DNA of 46,265 nucleotides from the NCBI GenBank assembly GCA_023416655.1, contig JAEZHK010000075.1, forward strand, positions 1 through 46,265. The letters run 5' to 3'. The translations under genes were made by a program, and so were the position numbers. Position 1 is the stretch's first letter, and every line of letters starts with the position of its first letter. Below the pieces are notes generated by a model. That model was not told where the DNA came from. It did no database searches and was given only the letters and a program-made list of their open reading frames with translations. This DNA is from Bacillota bacterium. Its GTDB lineage: Bacteria > Bacillota > Clostridia > Christensenellales > Aristaeellaceae. Shown here piece by piece: positions 1-9,266 of the stretch.

Positions 1-2
1 AC

Positions 3-794
3 GAGTTCGTCGAGACCGCCAAGAAGCTGACCAAGGTCAACGCGGACGGAACCGTGGACACCTTCGGCGTGTACGGCGTCGAGAACAACGACCCGCGCAT
101 GGCGCTGTACTACGCGGCGGGCGGCACCTTCTACAACGAGGACATCACCGAAGCCGCGGTGGACAACGATATCTTCCGCACCACGATGAGCAACATCCTC
201 AAGCTGCGCAACGAGTACAAGGTGGCCCCGGCGGCCTCCCTCCTGATGGAGCAGGGCAGCTCTGGCATGAGCGGCGCGCAGATGCTCCAGACCGGCAAGA
301 TCGCGATGCTGTTTGACGGCTCCTGGGCCATGCAGGAACTGGCCACCATGGGCTTCCGCGTGGGCGTCGGCTGCCTGCCGAAGATGGGTAACAGCGAAGT
401 GGCCACCACCATCGGCCAGGCGCACGTGCACTCCGCCTGGGCGAAGACCAAGCACCCCGACGAAGCCTGGCGCTTCCTGTCCTTCCTGTCCTCCGCCGAA
501 TACCAGACCGACCTGGTGCGCTCGGGCCTCTGGATGCCCAACCGTACCGCGATGTATGCGCCGGAGAACATGGATGTGTGGTATAATAAGGACGTGTACG
601 GAGAAGGCTACGAGCAGATGGCTCCCTACTTCCGCGACGCGGCCCCGTACCAGACCGGCCTTTGCACCAAGGTGAAGGCCAACCAGGTCATCCGCGACGA
701 ACTGAACCTGTACTTCTCGGCCGAAGGCCAGGATATGGAACTGACCATCCAGAACATCACGGACGGCGTGGCCGCCGAGCTCAGGAGACGTTAA
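3..794 (+). CDS. ABC transporter sugar-binding protein (C-terminal part)
   Basis: The reading frame is already open at the left edge, so the N-terminus with signal peptide and lipobox lies outside the window. About 263 residues remain. They look like the C-terminal half of a family 1 extracellular solute-binding protein: a stretch GKIAMLFDGSWAMQEL, followed by HSAWAKTKHPDEAWRFLSFL, the usual signature in which the cargo protein is described as a full-length chain with a late helical lobe. Its role would be capture of a sugar or oligosaccharide outside the membrane for the two permeases encoded at 1795-3560. The downstream GH127 enzymes suggest an arabinofuranosyl oligosaccharide as ligand (inference). 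No ATPase gene is present here; such CUT1 systems often share a common MsmK-type ATPase encoded elsewhere. Confidence 0.85.
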   Translation, partial: EFVETAKKLTKVNADGTVDTFGVYGVENNDPRMALYYAAGGTFYNEDITEAAVDNDIFRTTMSNILKLRNEYKVAPAASLLMEQGSSGMSGAQMLQTGKIAMLFDGSWAMQELATMGFRVGVGCLPKMGNSEVATTIGQAHVHSAWAKTKHPDEAWRFLSFLSSAEYQTDLVRSGLWMPNRTAMYAPENMDVWYNKDVYGEGYEQMAPYFRDAAPYQTGLCTKVKANQVIRDELNLYFSAEGQDMELTIQNITDGVAAELRRR

Positions 795-815
795 CGCCTC
801 ACAGACTGCAAAGCC

Positions 816-839
816 AGGGCGGGGGCATGCCCCCGCCCT
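816..839 (+). terminator. GC-rich perfect hairpin after the binding-protein gene
   Basis: A perfect 24-base palindrome (AGGGCGGGGGC arm, centre at the CATG) lies 21 bases after the stop codon. The trailing sequence is CTTCTC, not a true T-run, so it may act as a partial terminator or mRNA-stabilising stem that lowers expression of the downstream regulator and permeases relative to the binding protein. That differential role is inferred from position. Confidence 0.55.
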
Positions 840-862
840 CCTTCTCAATACGGAGTACCGAT

Positions 863-1774
863 ATGCGCTATTTGGATCTGGAAATCTCGTCCCCGCTCAA
901 GCACCTGTCCAGCGGCCAGTTCGTCGCCGATCAGCCCTGGACGCACACGCGGCGGCATCTGAGCAGCCACGTGCTGCTCATTGCGCACGAGGGGACGCTG
1001 CACATAGCGCAGGGCGGCGTGGAGTACGAGATGCGACCCGGCCAGGCGATGATCCTCTTCGCCGGAGAGGAACACCACGGCTGCCGCGTATGCGAGCCGG
1101 GGCTGTCCTACTATTGGGCCCACTTCCAGCCGCGAGGTTCCAAGACGGCGCTGCTCGGCGAGGAAGAAGCCCGGCGCCGAATCGACCGGATCCGAAGCCG
1201 CATGTACCGCTTCAGCAATTCGGACAGGCTCCTGTGCCCCGAATTCTTCCAGTGCGAAAACGTGAGCCGTCTGATCATTCAGATGAAACAGCTGCTTCAC
1301 ATCGCAAACTCCGACGCTTACACGCGCTTTGCGGCCGACTACTGCCTGACCAGCATCTTGATTGAGATGTCCCGCCAGTTGATCGACTCGCAGCAGGCGG
1401 GCGATACCCCCTGGCCCCAACCCGAAAGCAGCCAGATGAAGCGCTTCGTGGAGGTGCTGGAGTGGATCCGCGTCCACAAGAGCGAGCCGATGAACGCTTC
1501 GGGCATCGCCGAAAAGTTCGGCTACAACGCCGACTACCTTTCCAGCCTCTTCAAGCAGCACACCGGGCTTTCGCTGATCAAGTACATCCACGAAATCAAG
1601 ATCGTGCAGGCGCGCGAAATGCTTGTGAACACCGACCTGAGCGTCCGGCAGATGACCTATGCGCTGGGCTTTCAGGATGAAAAGTACTTCATCAAGCTGT
1701 TCAAGAGCTACGAGGGCATGTCCCCCGGCAAATACCGCTCCGCGTACTTTCGCACGCACACCAACAAGCAATAA
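863..1774 (+). CDS. AraC-family transcriptional regulator
   Basis: A 303-residue protein of typical AraC/XylS sugar-regulator size. The N-terminal half is a cupin-like sensing domain (VEYEMRPGQAMILFAGEEHH, around residues 50-75). The C-terminal ~100 residues carry the paired helix-turn-helix: ASGIAEKFGYNADYLSSLF and then MTYALGFQDEKYFIKLFKSY followed by GMSPGKYR. The ATG at 863 is chosen because GGAG lies just upstream; the open frame runs further back only into the end of the binding-protein gene. It sits between the binding-protein gene and the permease genes, so it most likely controls this uptake locus in response to the imported sugar. The actual ligand is unknown. Confidence 0.9.
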   Translation: MRYLDLEISSPLKHLSSGQFVADQPWTHTRRHLSSHVLLIAHEGTLHIAQGGVEYEMRPGQAMILFAGEEHHGCRVCEPGLSYYWAHFQPRGSKTALLGEEEARRRIDRIRSRMYRFSNSDRLLCPEFFQCENVSRLIIQMKQLLHIANSDAYTRFAADYCLTSILIEMSRQLIDSQQAGDTPWPQPESSQMKRFVEVLEWIRVHKSEPMNASGIAEKFGYNADYLSSLFKQHTGLSLIKYIHEIKIVQAREMLVNTDLSVRQMTYALGFQDEKYFIKLFKSYEGMSPGKYRSAYFRTHTNKQ

Positions 1775-1794
1775 GAAATGAGGTGCAGTGGCCC

Positions 1795-2700
1795 ATGCTT
1801 GCACGCCAAACTGTAAAGCCGCACCGCCGGCTATGCGACAGGGACGGGTTTTGGGCGTTTGCCATGCTGTCGCCCAACCTGCTTGGGTTTCTCCTGTTCA
1901 CCCTGTTCCCGGTCATTGCCTCACTGCTTCTGAGCTTCACCAGCTACGACATCCTCACGCCGCCTGAGTGGGTCGGGCTGTACAATTATGAGGAAATGTT
2001 CATTTACGACAAGATCGTGGGCCAGGTGGTCAAAAACACGCTTGTTTACACCTGCAGCGTTGTGCCCATCGGCATCTTTATCTCGCTGATGCTGGCGCTG
2101 GCGCTGGATCAGAAGATCAAGTTTGTGAAGATCCTGCGCGCCGCGTTTTTCATGCCGGTCATCACCTCGGCGGTGGCGGTTTCGCTGGTGTGGCAGTGGC
2201 TGTACAACCCGGACTTCGGCCTTCTCAACTCCTTCCTCAAAATGCTGGGCGTGACGGAGCCGCCCGTGTGGCTGAACTCTCAGGTGTACGCGCTGCCGGC
2301 CGTCATCGTGGCCGCCATCTGGAAGGGCCTGGGCTACAACATGCTGTTGTTCCTGGCGGGGCTTCAAAACATCTCCACCACCTACTACGAGGCCGCGGAG
2401 CTGGACGGCGCCAACGACTTCCAGAAGTTCCGCCACATCACGTGGCCGCTGCTCTCGCCCACCACGTTCTTCGTGTTCGTGATGTCGGTGATCAGCTCTT
2501 TCCAGGTGTTCGACCTGGTGCAGCTGATGACCCGGGGCGGCCCGGGCCGCGCCACCTCGACGCTGGTGCACTACATCTACCAGAACGGCTTCAAGTTCTT
2601 CTACACGGGGTATGCCTCGGCGCTGGCGTATCTACTGTTCGCGCTGGTGCTGGCGATTACGCTGGTCAACATGCTGTTTCAGAAAAAGGTCGTATACTGA
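1795..2700 (+). CDS. ABC sugar permease, MalF/UgpA type
   Basis: A 301-residue inner-membrane permease with about six transmembrane segments. The cytoplasmic ATPase-contact (EAA) loop is visible as YYEAAELDGANDFQKFRHIT with the usual G about nine residues in. First membrane segment begins near FAMLSPNLLGFLLFTLFPVI. This is a carbohydrate uptake class 1 permease that pairs with the product of the next gene. Start choice: ATG at 1795, 11 bases after an AGG-type ribosome site; a GTG at 1783 in the same frame would add four residues. It follows the AraC gene by about 20 bases and precedes the second permease by 17 bases, so the three are probably co-transcribed. Confidence 0.93.
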   Translation: MLARQTVKPHRRLCDRDGFWAFAMLSPNLLGFLLFTLFPVIASLLLSFTSYDILTPPEWVGLYNYEEMFIYDKIVGQVVKNTLVYTCSVVPIGIFISLMLALALDQKIKFVKILRAAFFMPVITSAVAVSLVWQWLYNPDFGLLNSFLKMLGVTEPPVWLNSQVYALPAVIVAAIWKGLGYNMLLFLAGLQNISTTYYEAAELDGANDFQKFRHITWPLLSPTTFFVFVMSVISSFQVFDLVQLMTRGGPGRATSTLVHYIYQNGFKFFYTGYASALAYLLFALVLAITLVNMLFQKKVVY

Positions 2701-2717
2701 CGAAAGGAGGAAGTCTC

Positions 2718-3560
2718 ATGGAAGTTCGCTTGAAGACGCCCGGCCAATACGCAAGGCGCATTCTGCTCTACCTGTTTCTGTTCATCGGAGCGTTCACCAT
2801 GGTCATCCCCTTCATCTGGATGGTCACCACCTCGGTCAAGCCACTCAATGAGGTGTTCACCTTCCCGCCCACGCTGTTCGGGTCCTATCTGGCGTTTGAA
2901 AACTACACGCAGCTGTTCGAGCGGTTCCCGTTCATGCTGTACCTGTTCAACTCCTTCAAGGTCTCCTTCTGGGTGGTGCTTTTGCAGCTGCTCACCAGTT
3001 GCATGGCCGGCTACGTGTTCGCCCGGATCAAATTCCGGGGCGTGGACAAGCTGTTCCTTCTGTATCTGGCCACCATGATGGTGCCCTTTCAGGTCACGGT
3101 GATCCCCAACTTCATCATGATGAAGACCTACGGCCTGGTGGACACCCATTGGTCGCTGATTTTGCCCGCGGTGGTGTCGGCTTACGGCACATTCCTGCTG
3201 CGCCAGTTCTTTGTGACGGTGCCGCAGGCGCTGGAGGACAGCGCCAAGATCGACGGCTGCAACCACTTCCAGATCTTCAGCCGGATCATGATGCCCATGG
3301 CGAAGCCCACCATCACCACGCTCTTGATCTTCATCTTCATGGGCGTATGGAATGATTACTTCAACCCCTTCATCTACATCAACTCCGACCACCTCAAGAC
3401 GCTGCCGCTGGGCATCGCGACCATGCAAGGCATGTACATGACGAACTGGCCTGCGCTGATGGCCGGCGCGTTTTTGAGCATGATCCCGGTGCTGATCGCG
3501 TTTATCATCGGGCAGGACCAGTTCGTCAAAGGCGTCATGCTGTCCGGTATGAAGGATTGA
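2718..3560 (+). CDS. ABC sugar permease, MalG type
   Basis: A 280-residue permease with six predicted membrane spans, from LLYLFLFIGAFTMVIPFIWM to LSMIPVLIAFIIGQ. The EAA loop reads ALEDSAKIDGCNHFQIF, and the C-terminal VKGVMLSGMKD is the standard ending of this CarB/MalG-like family. It forms the heterodimeric channel with the permease encoded immediately upstream. Start is the ATG at 2718, preceded by an excellent AAAGGAGG site. The open frame extends upstream only as an overlap with the first permease, so that extension is not used. The next gene (a GH127 enzyme) starts 46 bases downstream. Confidence 0.93.
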   Translation: MEVRLKTPGQYARRILLYLFLFIGAFTMVIPFIWMVTTSVKPLNEVFTFPPTLFGSYLAFENYTQLFERFPFMLYLFNSFKVSFWVVLLQLLTSCMAGYVFARIKFRGVDKLFLLYLATMMVPFQVTVIPNFIMMKTYGLVDTHWSLILPAVVSAYGTFLLRQFFVTVPQALEDSAKIDGCNHFQIFSRIMMPMAKPTITTLLIFIFMGVWNDYFNPFIYINSDHLKTLPLGIATMQGMYMTNWPALMAGAFLSMIPVLIAFIIGQDQFVKGVMLSGMKD

Positions 3561-3606
3561 TTTTTAGTGCCCGCTCCATCACTTACTACGGGGAGGACAT
3601 GCTTCC

Positions 3607-5430
3607 ATGCGAACCTATTCCGCTGCCGCGCCCGGCTCGATTCAGCTGATGAACGGCGAACTGTATAAACGCTACACGCTCAATTGCCAATACATGATGT
3701 CCCTGGAGTGCGACAAGCTGCTGCTCAACTTTTTCAATGAAGCGGGGCTGATCGCCGACACGCTGCCGGGGCACACGCTGCCCGCCGGAATCCACACCGG
3801 CTGGGAGTCGCCCACCTGCCAGCTGCGCGGCCACTTCCTGGGCCACTACCTGTCGGCCTGCGCCTGGGGCTGGGCTTATATGGGCAACGACGAACTGAAG
3901 GGCAAGGGCGACCACCTCGTGAGGGAACTCAGGCGCTGCCAAAAAGAACACGGCGACGGCTGGGTGTTCTCCATTCCGCAGCAGTATATGGACTGGATCG
4001 CGCGCGGCAAGCGCGTCTGGGCGCCCCAGTACACCGTCCACAAGACGCTGATGGGGCTGATGGATATGTTCCGCTTCGCCGGCAGCGAGTTGGCGCTCAC
4101 GGTGGCAAAGGACGCCGCCGACTGGTTTTCCCATTTCAGCGACCGGTTCACAGAGGAACAGTTCGATGAGATTCTGGACGTGGAAACCGGCGGCATGATG
4201 GAATTCTTCGCCGACCTGTACTCGGTGACCGGTGACCTGAAGCACAAGCACCTGATGGAGCGCTACTACCGGCGCAAGCTGTTTGAGCCGATGCTGCGCG
4301 GCAAGGACGTGCTGACGAACATGCACGCCAATACCACCATCCCCGAAGCACTGGGCTGCGCCCGCGCCTTCGAGGTGACGGGCGACGTGAAGTACCTGGA
4401 GGTCGCGCGCGCCTACTGGGACATGGCCGTGACCAACCGCGGCTACTTCGTCACCGGCGGGCAGACCTGCTACGAGGCCTGGACGCCCCCGTTCCATTTT
4501 GCCGACCAGCTCAACGAGGACAACCAGGAGCACTGCACCGTCTACAACATGATCCGTCTGGCCGATTTCCTGTTCCGGCACACCGGCCAGATGGAGTATC
4601 AGGACTACATCGAGCGCAACTTCCGAAATGGCATCCTGGCGCAGCAGCACCCGGTCAGCGGGATGGTGACCTACTATCTGCCCATGCAGCCGGGCGCGCG
4701 GGCCAACTGGGGTACGCCCATCGGCAACTTCTGGTGCTGCCACGGCACCCTGGTGCAGGCGCACATGCTGCACGCGGCGGGCACCCTCTACCTGAGCGAC
4801 GCGGGGCTCACCATCGCGCAATACCGCCCGGTCTCGGCCGAGCTGCCGGTCAAGGGATCGCCGGTTCGCATCCAGATCCGGGAGGATTACAACTTCCCCT
4901 ACCCGCTGAGGCGTCCCTACCCCAAGCGCATTCAGGAGAGCCTGGCCCCCTTCAGCGGGCAGCGGTACCTGATCGACGTGGAATGTGACCAGGCACAGCC
5001 CTTTGAGCTGGAGCTGCGCATCCCCTGGTGGGTGCACGGCCAGGCGCAGATCGAGCTGGACGGGGAAGCCGTCACCGGCGGCGCGGCGGGCTGCGTGGTG
5101 AAGCTGGACCGCAAGTGGGAAAAAAGCCGGCTGACCATGTACTTCCCTTCGGCCATCTCGGCGCATCCGCTGCCGGACGACCCCAGCCGCGTGGCCTTCA
5201 TGGACGGCCCGGACGTATTGGTCGGGCTGACCGAAAACGACGCGCTTTTGATGCCCCGCGGGCGGTCGCACCCCAGAGAGCTGATCCGCCGGGACAGCCG
5301 CCTGGCGCATGTGGAGCAAAAACCCATGTATCACACCCAGGACCAGCAGGTCAACGTGGCGCTGATCCGGCTTTGCCAGCTGGGCGACGAACAGTACACC
5401 ATGTACTTCTCGCTGCGCGACGAGCAATAA
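3607..5430 (+). CDS. GH127-type beta-L-arabinofuranosidase (DUF1680), first copy
   Basis: A 607-residue cytoplasmic glycoside hydrolase with no signal peptide, fitting action on oligosaccharides after ABC import. The N-terminus has the conserved block CQLRGHFLGHYLSACAW. The zinc/thiol site characterised in GH127 (Glu and Cys in an E-x-C motif plus a Cys-Cys pair, one cysteine acting as nucleophile) is visible as E308-H-C310 and C377-C378 in NFWCCHGTLVQ. An (alpha/alpha) barrel followed by beta-sandwich domains is expected from the family. Start ATG at 3607 follows a GGGGAGG site. It is divergent in sequence from the second copy next door and closer to the GH127/GH146-like branch with the CCHGT motif. 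The exact linkage cut is unknown. Confidence 0.88.
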   Translation: MRTYSAAAPGSIQLMNGELYKRYTLNCQYMMSLECDKLLLNFFNEAGLIADTLPGHTLPAGIHTGWESPTCQLRGHFLGHYLSACAWGWAYMGNDELKGKGDHLVRELRRCQKEHGDGWVFSIPQQYMDWIARGKRVWAPQYTVHKTLMGLMDMFRFAGSELALTVAKDAADWFSHFSDRFTEEQFDEILDVETGGMMEFFADLYSVTGDLKHKHLMERYYRRKLFEPMLRGKDVLTNMHANTTIPEALGCARAFEVTGDVKYLEVARAYWDMAVTNRGYFVTGGQTCYEAWTPPFHFADQLNEDNQEHCTVYNMIRLADFLFRHTGQMEYQDYIERNFRNGILAQQHPVSGMVTYYLPMQPGARANWGTPIGNFWCCHGTLVQAHMLHAAGTLYLSDAGLTIAQYRPVSAELPVKGSPVRIQIREDYNFPYPLRRPYPKRIQESLAPFSGQRYLIDVECDQAQPFELELRIPWWVHGQAQIELDGEAVTGGAAGCVVKLDRKWEKSRLTMYFPSAISAHPLPDDPSRVAFMDGPDVLVGLTENDALLMPRGRSHPRELIRRDSRLAHVEQKPMYHTQDQQVNVALIRLCQLGDEQYTMYFSLRDEQ

Positions 5431-5447
5431 CTTTTAGAGGTGCCAAA

Positions 5448-7373
5448 ATGAACGCGATGACAACCCCAAAGGCCCGTGACTTTGCGATCGGCGGCGGATT
5501 CTGGCGGCGCGTGTACGATCTGGTGCGCGACAAGGTGATCCCCTACCAGTGGGAAGCGCTCAACGACCGCGTGCCGGGCGCCGAGCCCAGCCACGCCATT
5601 GAAAACTTTCGCATTGCCGCGGGCGAGGCGAAGGGCGAATACTACGGCATGGTGTTTCAGGACAGCGACGTGGCCAAGTGGCTGGAAGCGGTGGCCTATG
5701 CGCTGAGCGCGCGGCGCGACGAACAGCTGGAAGCGCTTGCCGACGAGGTGATCGCCCTGATCGGGCGCGCGCAGCAGCCGGACGGCTACCTGAACACCTA
5801 CTTCACCGTGAAGGAGCCGGGCAAGCGCTGGACCAACCTCCGGGACTGCCACGAACTCTACTGCGCCGGGCACATGATGGAGGCCGCCGTGGCCTACTAC
5901 GAAGCCACCGGCAAGCGGGACCTGATGGACATCATGACGCGCATGGCGCGCCACATCGACACCGTCCTCGGCTTGGAAGAGGGCAAGCTGCACGGCTATC
6001 CCGGGCATCAGGAGATCGAGCTGGCGCTTGTGCGCATGTACGCCGCCACCCAGGACCCGTTGATGCTGAAGCTGGCCCGCTATTTTCTGGACGAGCGCGG
6101 CAAAAAGCCCAACTTTTTTCATCTGGAACATGAAAAGCGCAATGGCGCATACCACTACCCGATCCATAAAATGGGCGACAGCTACGCGCAAAACCATCTG
6201 CCCGTGCGCGAGCAGACGGCGTTGGAGGGCCACAGCGTGCGCGCGCTGTACATGGCCACCGGCATGGCGGACCTCGCGCGCGTGACGGGCGATGATTCGC
6301 TGAAACAGGCCTGCCGGAAGCTGTTCGAGAACATGGTGAACCATCGCATGTACATCACGGGGGGCGTGGGTTCCACCCATCACGGCGAGGCGTTCACATT
6401 TGACGACGATCTGCCAAACGACACCGTATACGCCGAGACCTGCGCGTCGATCGCGCTGTGCTTCTTCGGGCGCGCGATGCTGCAGCTTGAGGTTGACGGC
6501 TTCTACGCCGACGCGATGGAACGGGCGCTGTTCAACACGTGCCTTGCCGGGATGTCGCTGGACGGGCGGAACTTCTTTTACGTCAATCCGCTGGAGGTGT
6601 GGCCGGAGGCTTCAAAAAAGGACCCCGGCAAAAAGCACGTGCTGCCCGTCCGGCCCAAGTGGTATGGCTGCTCCTGCTGCCCGCCCAACCTGGCCAGGCT
6701 GATGATGTCCCTGGGCAACTACGCCTACGCGGTTTCGGGGTGCGAAGTGTACGCGCACCAGTACATCGCGGGCGGCGTGACGCTTGAAACCACGGCCGGA
6801 ACGCTGAACATCCAGCTTGAGACCGGTTACCCTTATGACGGCGAAATGCGCTTCACAATGCCCGAGGGGCATTACGCGATGAACCTGCGCATCCCCGGCT
6901 ACGCGGGCGGCCAGTATCAGATTTCGGTCAACGGCCAGGCCTTCGAAACCTCCTGCCAAAAGGGTTATGCGCGCGTGGAACGCGACTGGCAGGCGGGCGA
7001 TCAGCTCACGCTGCGCCTTGCGCTTGTGCCCCGGCGCGTGTACGCCGACCCCCGCATCCGCGAGAACATCGGGCGCGTGGCGCTCATGCGCGGCCCGCTG
7101 GTATACTGCCTGGAGGAGGCCGACAACGGCCAGTTGCTCTCCGGAGTCTGGCTGGACGCCGATGCTAGCTTTGAAGAAGCGTGGCGAGAGGACAAACTGG
7201 GCGGCATTCTGGAGATTGTGGCGCGGGGCGAACGGCTGGTTGCGAAGCCGGACGGCGCGCCCTATACCCCGTCGTCCCCCGTCAGGCAGCCGACTTCTCT
7301 GACCTTCATCCCCTATTACGCCTGGGCCAACCGGGGCGAGGGCGAAATGATCGTATGGGTGCGGGAGGGCTGA
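5448..7373 (+). CDS. GH127 beta-L-arabinofuranosidase, second copy
   Basis: A 641-residue protein of the HypBA1 type (DUF1680). The metal and catalytic residues are visible: E330-T-C332 in the AETCASIALCFF helix and C408, C410, C411 in GCSCCPPNLARL, matching the Glu/Cys and Cys-Cys positions of characterised GH127 enzymes that release L-arabinose from beta-arabinofuranosides. There is no signal peptide. Start ATG at 5448 has AGAGG upstream and lies 17 bases after the previous stop, so the two hydrolases are co-transcribed. The pair probably splits imported beta-L-arabinofuranosyl oligosaccharides such as hydroxyproline-linked plant glycans (inference). A strong terminator follows. Confidence 0.93.
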   Translation: MNAMTTPKARDFAIGGGFWRRVYDLVRDKVIPYQWEALNDRVPGAEPSHAIENFRIAAGEAKGEYYGMVFQDSDVAKWLEAVAYALSARRDEQLEALADEVIALIGRAQQPDGYLNTYFTVKEPGKRWTNLRDCHELYCAGHMMEAAVAYYEATGKRDLMDIMTRMARHIDTVLGLEEGKLHGYPGHQEIELALVRMYAATQDPLMLKLARYFLDERGKKPNFFHLEHEKRNGAYHYPIHKMGDSYAQNHLPVREQTALEGHSVRALYMATGMADLARVTGDDSLKQACRKLFENMVNHRMYITGGVGSTHHGEAFTFDDDLPNDTVYAETCASIALCFFGRAMLQLEVDGFYADAMERALFNTCLAGMSLDGRNFFYVNPLEVWPEASKKDPGKKHVLPVRPKWYGCSCCPPNLARLMMSLGNYAYAVSGCEVYAHQYIAGGVTLETTAGTLNIQLETGYPYDGEMRFTMPEGHYAMNLRIPGYAGGQYQISVNGQAFETSCQKGYARVERDWQAGDQLTLRLALVPRRVYADPRIRENIGRVALMRGPLVYCLEEADNGQLLSGVWLDADASFEEAWREDKLGGILEIVARGERLVAKPDGAPYTPSSPVRQPTSLTFIPYYAWANRGEGEMIVWVREG

Positions 7374-7399
7374 AACAGCGCGTTTTCACTGCATAACAG

Positions 7400-7439
7400 G
7401 AGCGCCTCGCGGCTGTTGGCCGCGAGGCGCTCTTTCATT
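7400..7439 (+). terminator. Rho-independent terminator of the arabinose locus
   Basis: A perfect 14-bp stem (7400-7413 with 7419-7432) with TGTTG loop is followed by TTTCATT. It ends the sugar operon 27 bases after the GH127 stop. A second, imperfect inverted repeat (AAGGCC...GGCCTT, about 7456-7491) follows and may serve the convergent hydrolase gene. Confidence 0.85.
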
Positions 7440-7512
7440 CCTACTGCGCCACGCAAAGGCCGGTCCCTTCGCGAGGAGGGAAGCTGGCCTTGTGAACCCA
7501 TCGCGACACCTG

Positions 7513-9237
7513 TCAGATCAGAATGCGAAGCCATGCCATCTGCGCGATCAGCACAAGGCCGGAAAGCGCCCAGAGGGCGGCGGCGCACCGCAGGATGCCG
7601 CGCGAAGTCCAGGCGCGGAACGCACCGAGGAGTGTGAAGGCCGCAACGCCCCAGCCCAGCGCGCGCACCGGCACGGCGAGGCCCAGAAGCCTGTAGGAAA
7701 TGATGCCCTGCAGGAGGGTAACGCACAGCGCAGCAAACAGCACGGCATCCACAGCGAGGCACGCGATCAAAAGCGCGTCCTTCCTCTCCCGACCCCGGAG
7801 CGGGGCGGCCATCGCGCAGACGAGCGTAAGCAAGGTCAGAAGCAGGAAGAGGGTCGGGATGGCCGCCTGCGCGCTACGCGCCTGCCAGGCGGGGACCCTC
7901 GAATAGCTGGTCGCGGACTGGGTGGCGACCAGCACCTGCCCGTCTTTCCGGAGGAATTTCATCACGCCCAGCGGCGAGGCGTATTCGTCCTCCCCCATCG
8001 GCGTCAGGCTCTGTGCTCCGACGGCATAGCCCTTGTCCATCGAACCTTCGACGGAGAACATCTTCTCCGGTATGAGGGTGCGGATGACCTTTTCCATCGT
8101 GCTCAGGCTGGAATTGTTGTCGGCGTAGACGCCCGCGATGTCGAAGGTCGTCCGGCCCTTACCGTAAACCACCTCGCCGAGCACCGCGTCCGCCGCCGCG
8201 CGCATCGCGCCGTCCAGCCTTTCCGGCGGCAGGAACGTATTCACGGACAGAAACACGCCCGCTTTCTGTTCCGGGAAGAGTACGATGCGGCTGGCAAAGT
8301 TCAGCGTCTCGCCCTTCTTGTCGTAGTACGTGTGGCCGTTGCGCTCCTTCCGGTTCCACGTATAGCCCATGCCGGGGAGGCCGTCCGCCATCGCGAACTG
8401 CCGCGCGAACAATTCCGCCTTGGATTCGGTTTTCAGCACGCGCCCGTCCGCCGGGTCGGTTAGCCACAGCATGTAGAGCGCCATGTCCCCGGCGGTGGAC
8501 ACCGCGGACCCTTCCGGGTAGAGGTTCATGAAAGGCTCCACCGTCTCCCGGCCGTCCGGGCGGTAGGGCTTTGAGACGTAGGCGACATCGTGCATGTGCT
8601 CAAAGGTCGTATGCGTCATGCCCAGCGGCAGGAAGATCTCCTCGCGGCAAAGCTCTGCAAAGTCACGGCCCGCGGCGCGTTCCACCGCGTAGGCGGCCAG
8701 CGCGATACCGTAGTTGGAATAGGAGAAGATCCCCTCCGCGATGCTCTGCGCAGGCCGGTACCGGCGCACGCTTTCGGAGAGGGGCAGGGTATCGCTGACG
8801 TTCGGCACGGCGATGCCCGTCACCATGTCCTCAAAGCCCGCCGAATGGGTCAGCAGCATCCGCATGGTAACCGGCCGCTCAAACGCGGGGAAGTCCGGCT
8901 CCAGGTAGGTCATGATGTCCTCGTCCATGTCGATCAGGCCCCGCTCCGCCATGAGCTGCGCCGCCACCGCCACGAAGGTCTTTGAGATTGAGCCGATGCG
9001 AAACGCCGTCTTATCCGACGCGGCGACGTTCATGGCCTCGTCCGCCCAGCCGAAGCCGCCCGCGAACGACAACTTTCCGTCCTCGACCACCGCGAGGATC
9101 GCGCCCTTCGCCCCGCCCGGGCCGGTCAGCGCCCCGGCCTCGCGCGCCATTTCGTCCGCCAGAAGCCCCGCGGCCTGCGCGGGCGCGATGGTGATGACAA
9201 GAAGAACGAGGACGAGCTCCGTGATCATTTTGTTCAT
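7513..9237 (-). CDS. Serine hydrolase (beta-lactamase/PBP-like) with C-terminal membrane domain
   Basis: A 574-residue protein. An N-terminal signal/anchor (ELVLVLLVITIAPAQAA) leads into a class C beta-lactamase-like domain with the nucleophile motif S83-I-S-K86 and the Y173-S-N175 motif (FSYSNYGIAL). The last ~130 residues form about four membrane helices. Families of this shape act outside the membrane on peptidoglycan peptides, D-amino acid peptides or esters; the substrate cannot be read from the sequence. Start: the ATG at 9237 has GGAGG eight bases upstream; an in-frame start five codons earlier has no such site. It is transcribed away from the two-component genes, with shared repeats between them, so it is probably under that response regulator. 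Confidence 0.88.
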   Translation of the reverse strand: MNKMITELVLVLLVITIAPAQAAGLLADEMAREAGALTGPGGAKGAILAVVEDGKLSFAGGFGWADEAMNVAASDKTAFRIGSISKTFVAVAAQLMAERGLIDMDEDIMTYLEPDFPAFERPVTMRMLLTHSAGFEDMVTGIAVPNVSDTLPLSESVRRYRPAQSIAEGIFSYSNYGIALAAYAVERAAGRDFAELCREEIFLPLGMTHTTFEHMHDVAYVSKPYRPDGRETVEPFMNLYPEGSAVSTAGDMALYMLWLTDPADGRVLKTESKAELFARQFAMADGLPGMGYTWNRKERNGHTYYDKKGETLNFASRIVLFPEQKAGVFLSVNTFLPPERLDGAMRAAADAVLGEVVYGKGRTTFDIAGVYADNNSSLSTMEKVIRTLIPEKMFSVEGSMDKGYAVGAQSLTPMGEDEYASPLGVMKFLRKDGQVLVATQSATSYSRVPAWQARSAQAAIPTLFLLLTLLTLVCAMAAPLRGRERKDALLIACLAVDAVLFAALCVTLLQGIISYRLLGLAVPVRALGWGVAAFTLLGAFRAWTSRGILRCAAALWALSGLVLIAQMAWLRILI

Positions 9238-9266
9238 GAAGTATCCCTCCAACCGTTTCTGAACAC

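Noticed and set aside
2190..2717. Long N-terminal extension of the second ABC permease
   Set aside because: The extension overlaps the first permease out of frame and reads as Arg/His/Gly-rich sequence; the ATG at 2718 has a perfect ribosome site.
3586..5427. 613-residue open frame on the minus strand
   Set aside because: It lies fully opposite the first GH127 gene, has low-complexity His/Val/Gln-rich sequence typical of an antisense shadow in GC-rich DNA, and no family motif.
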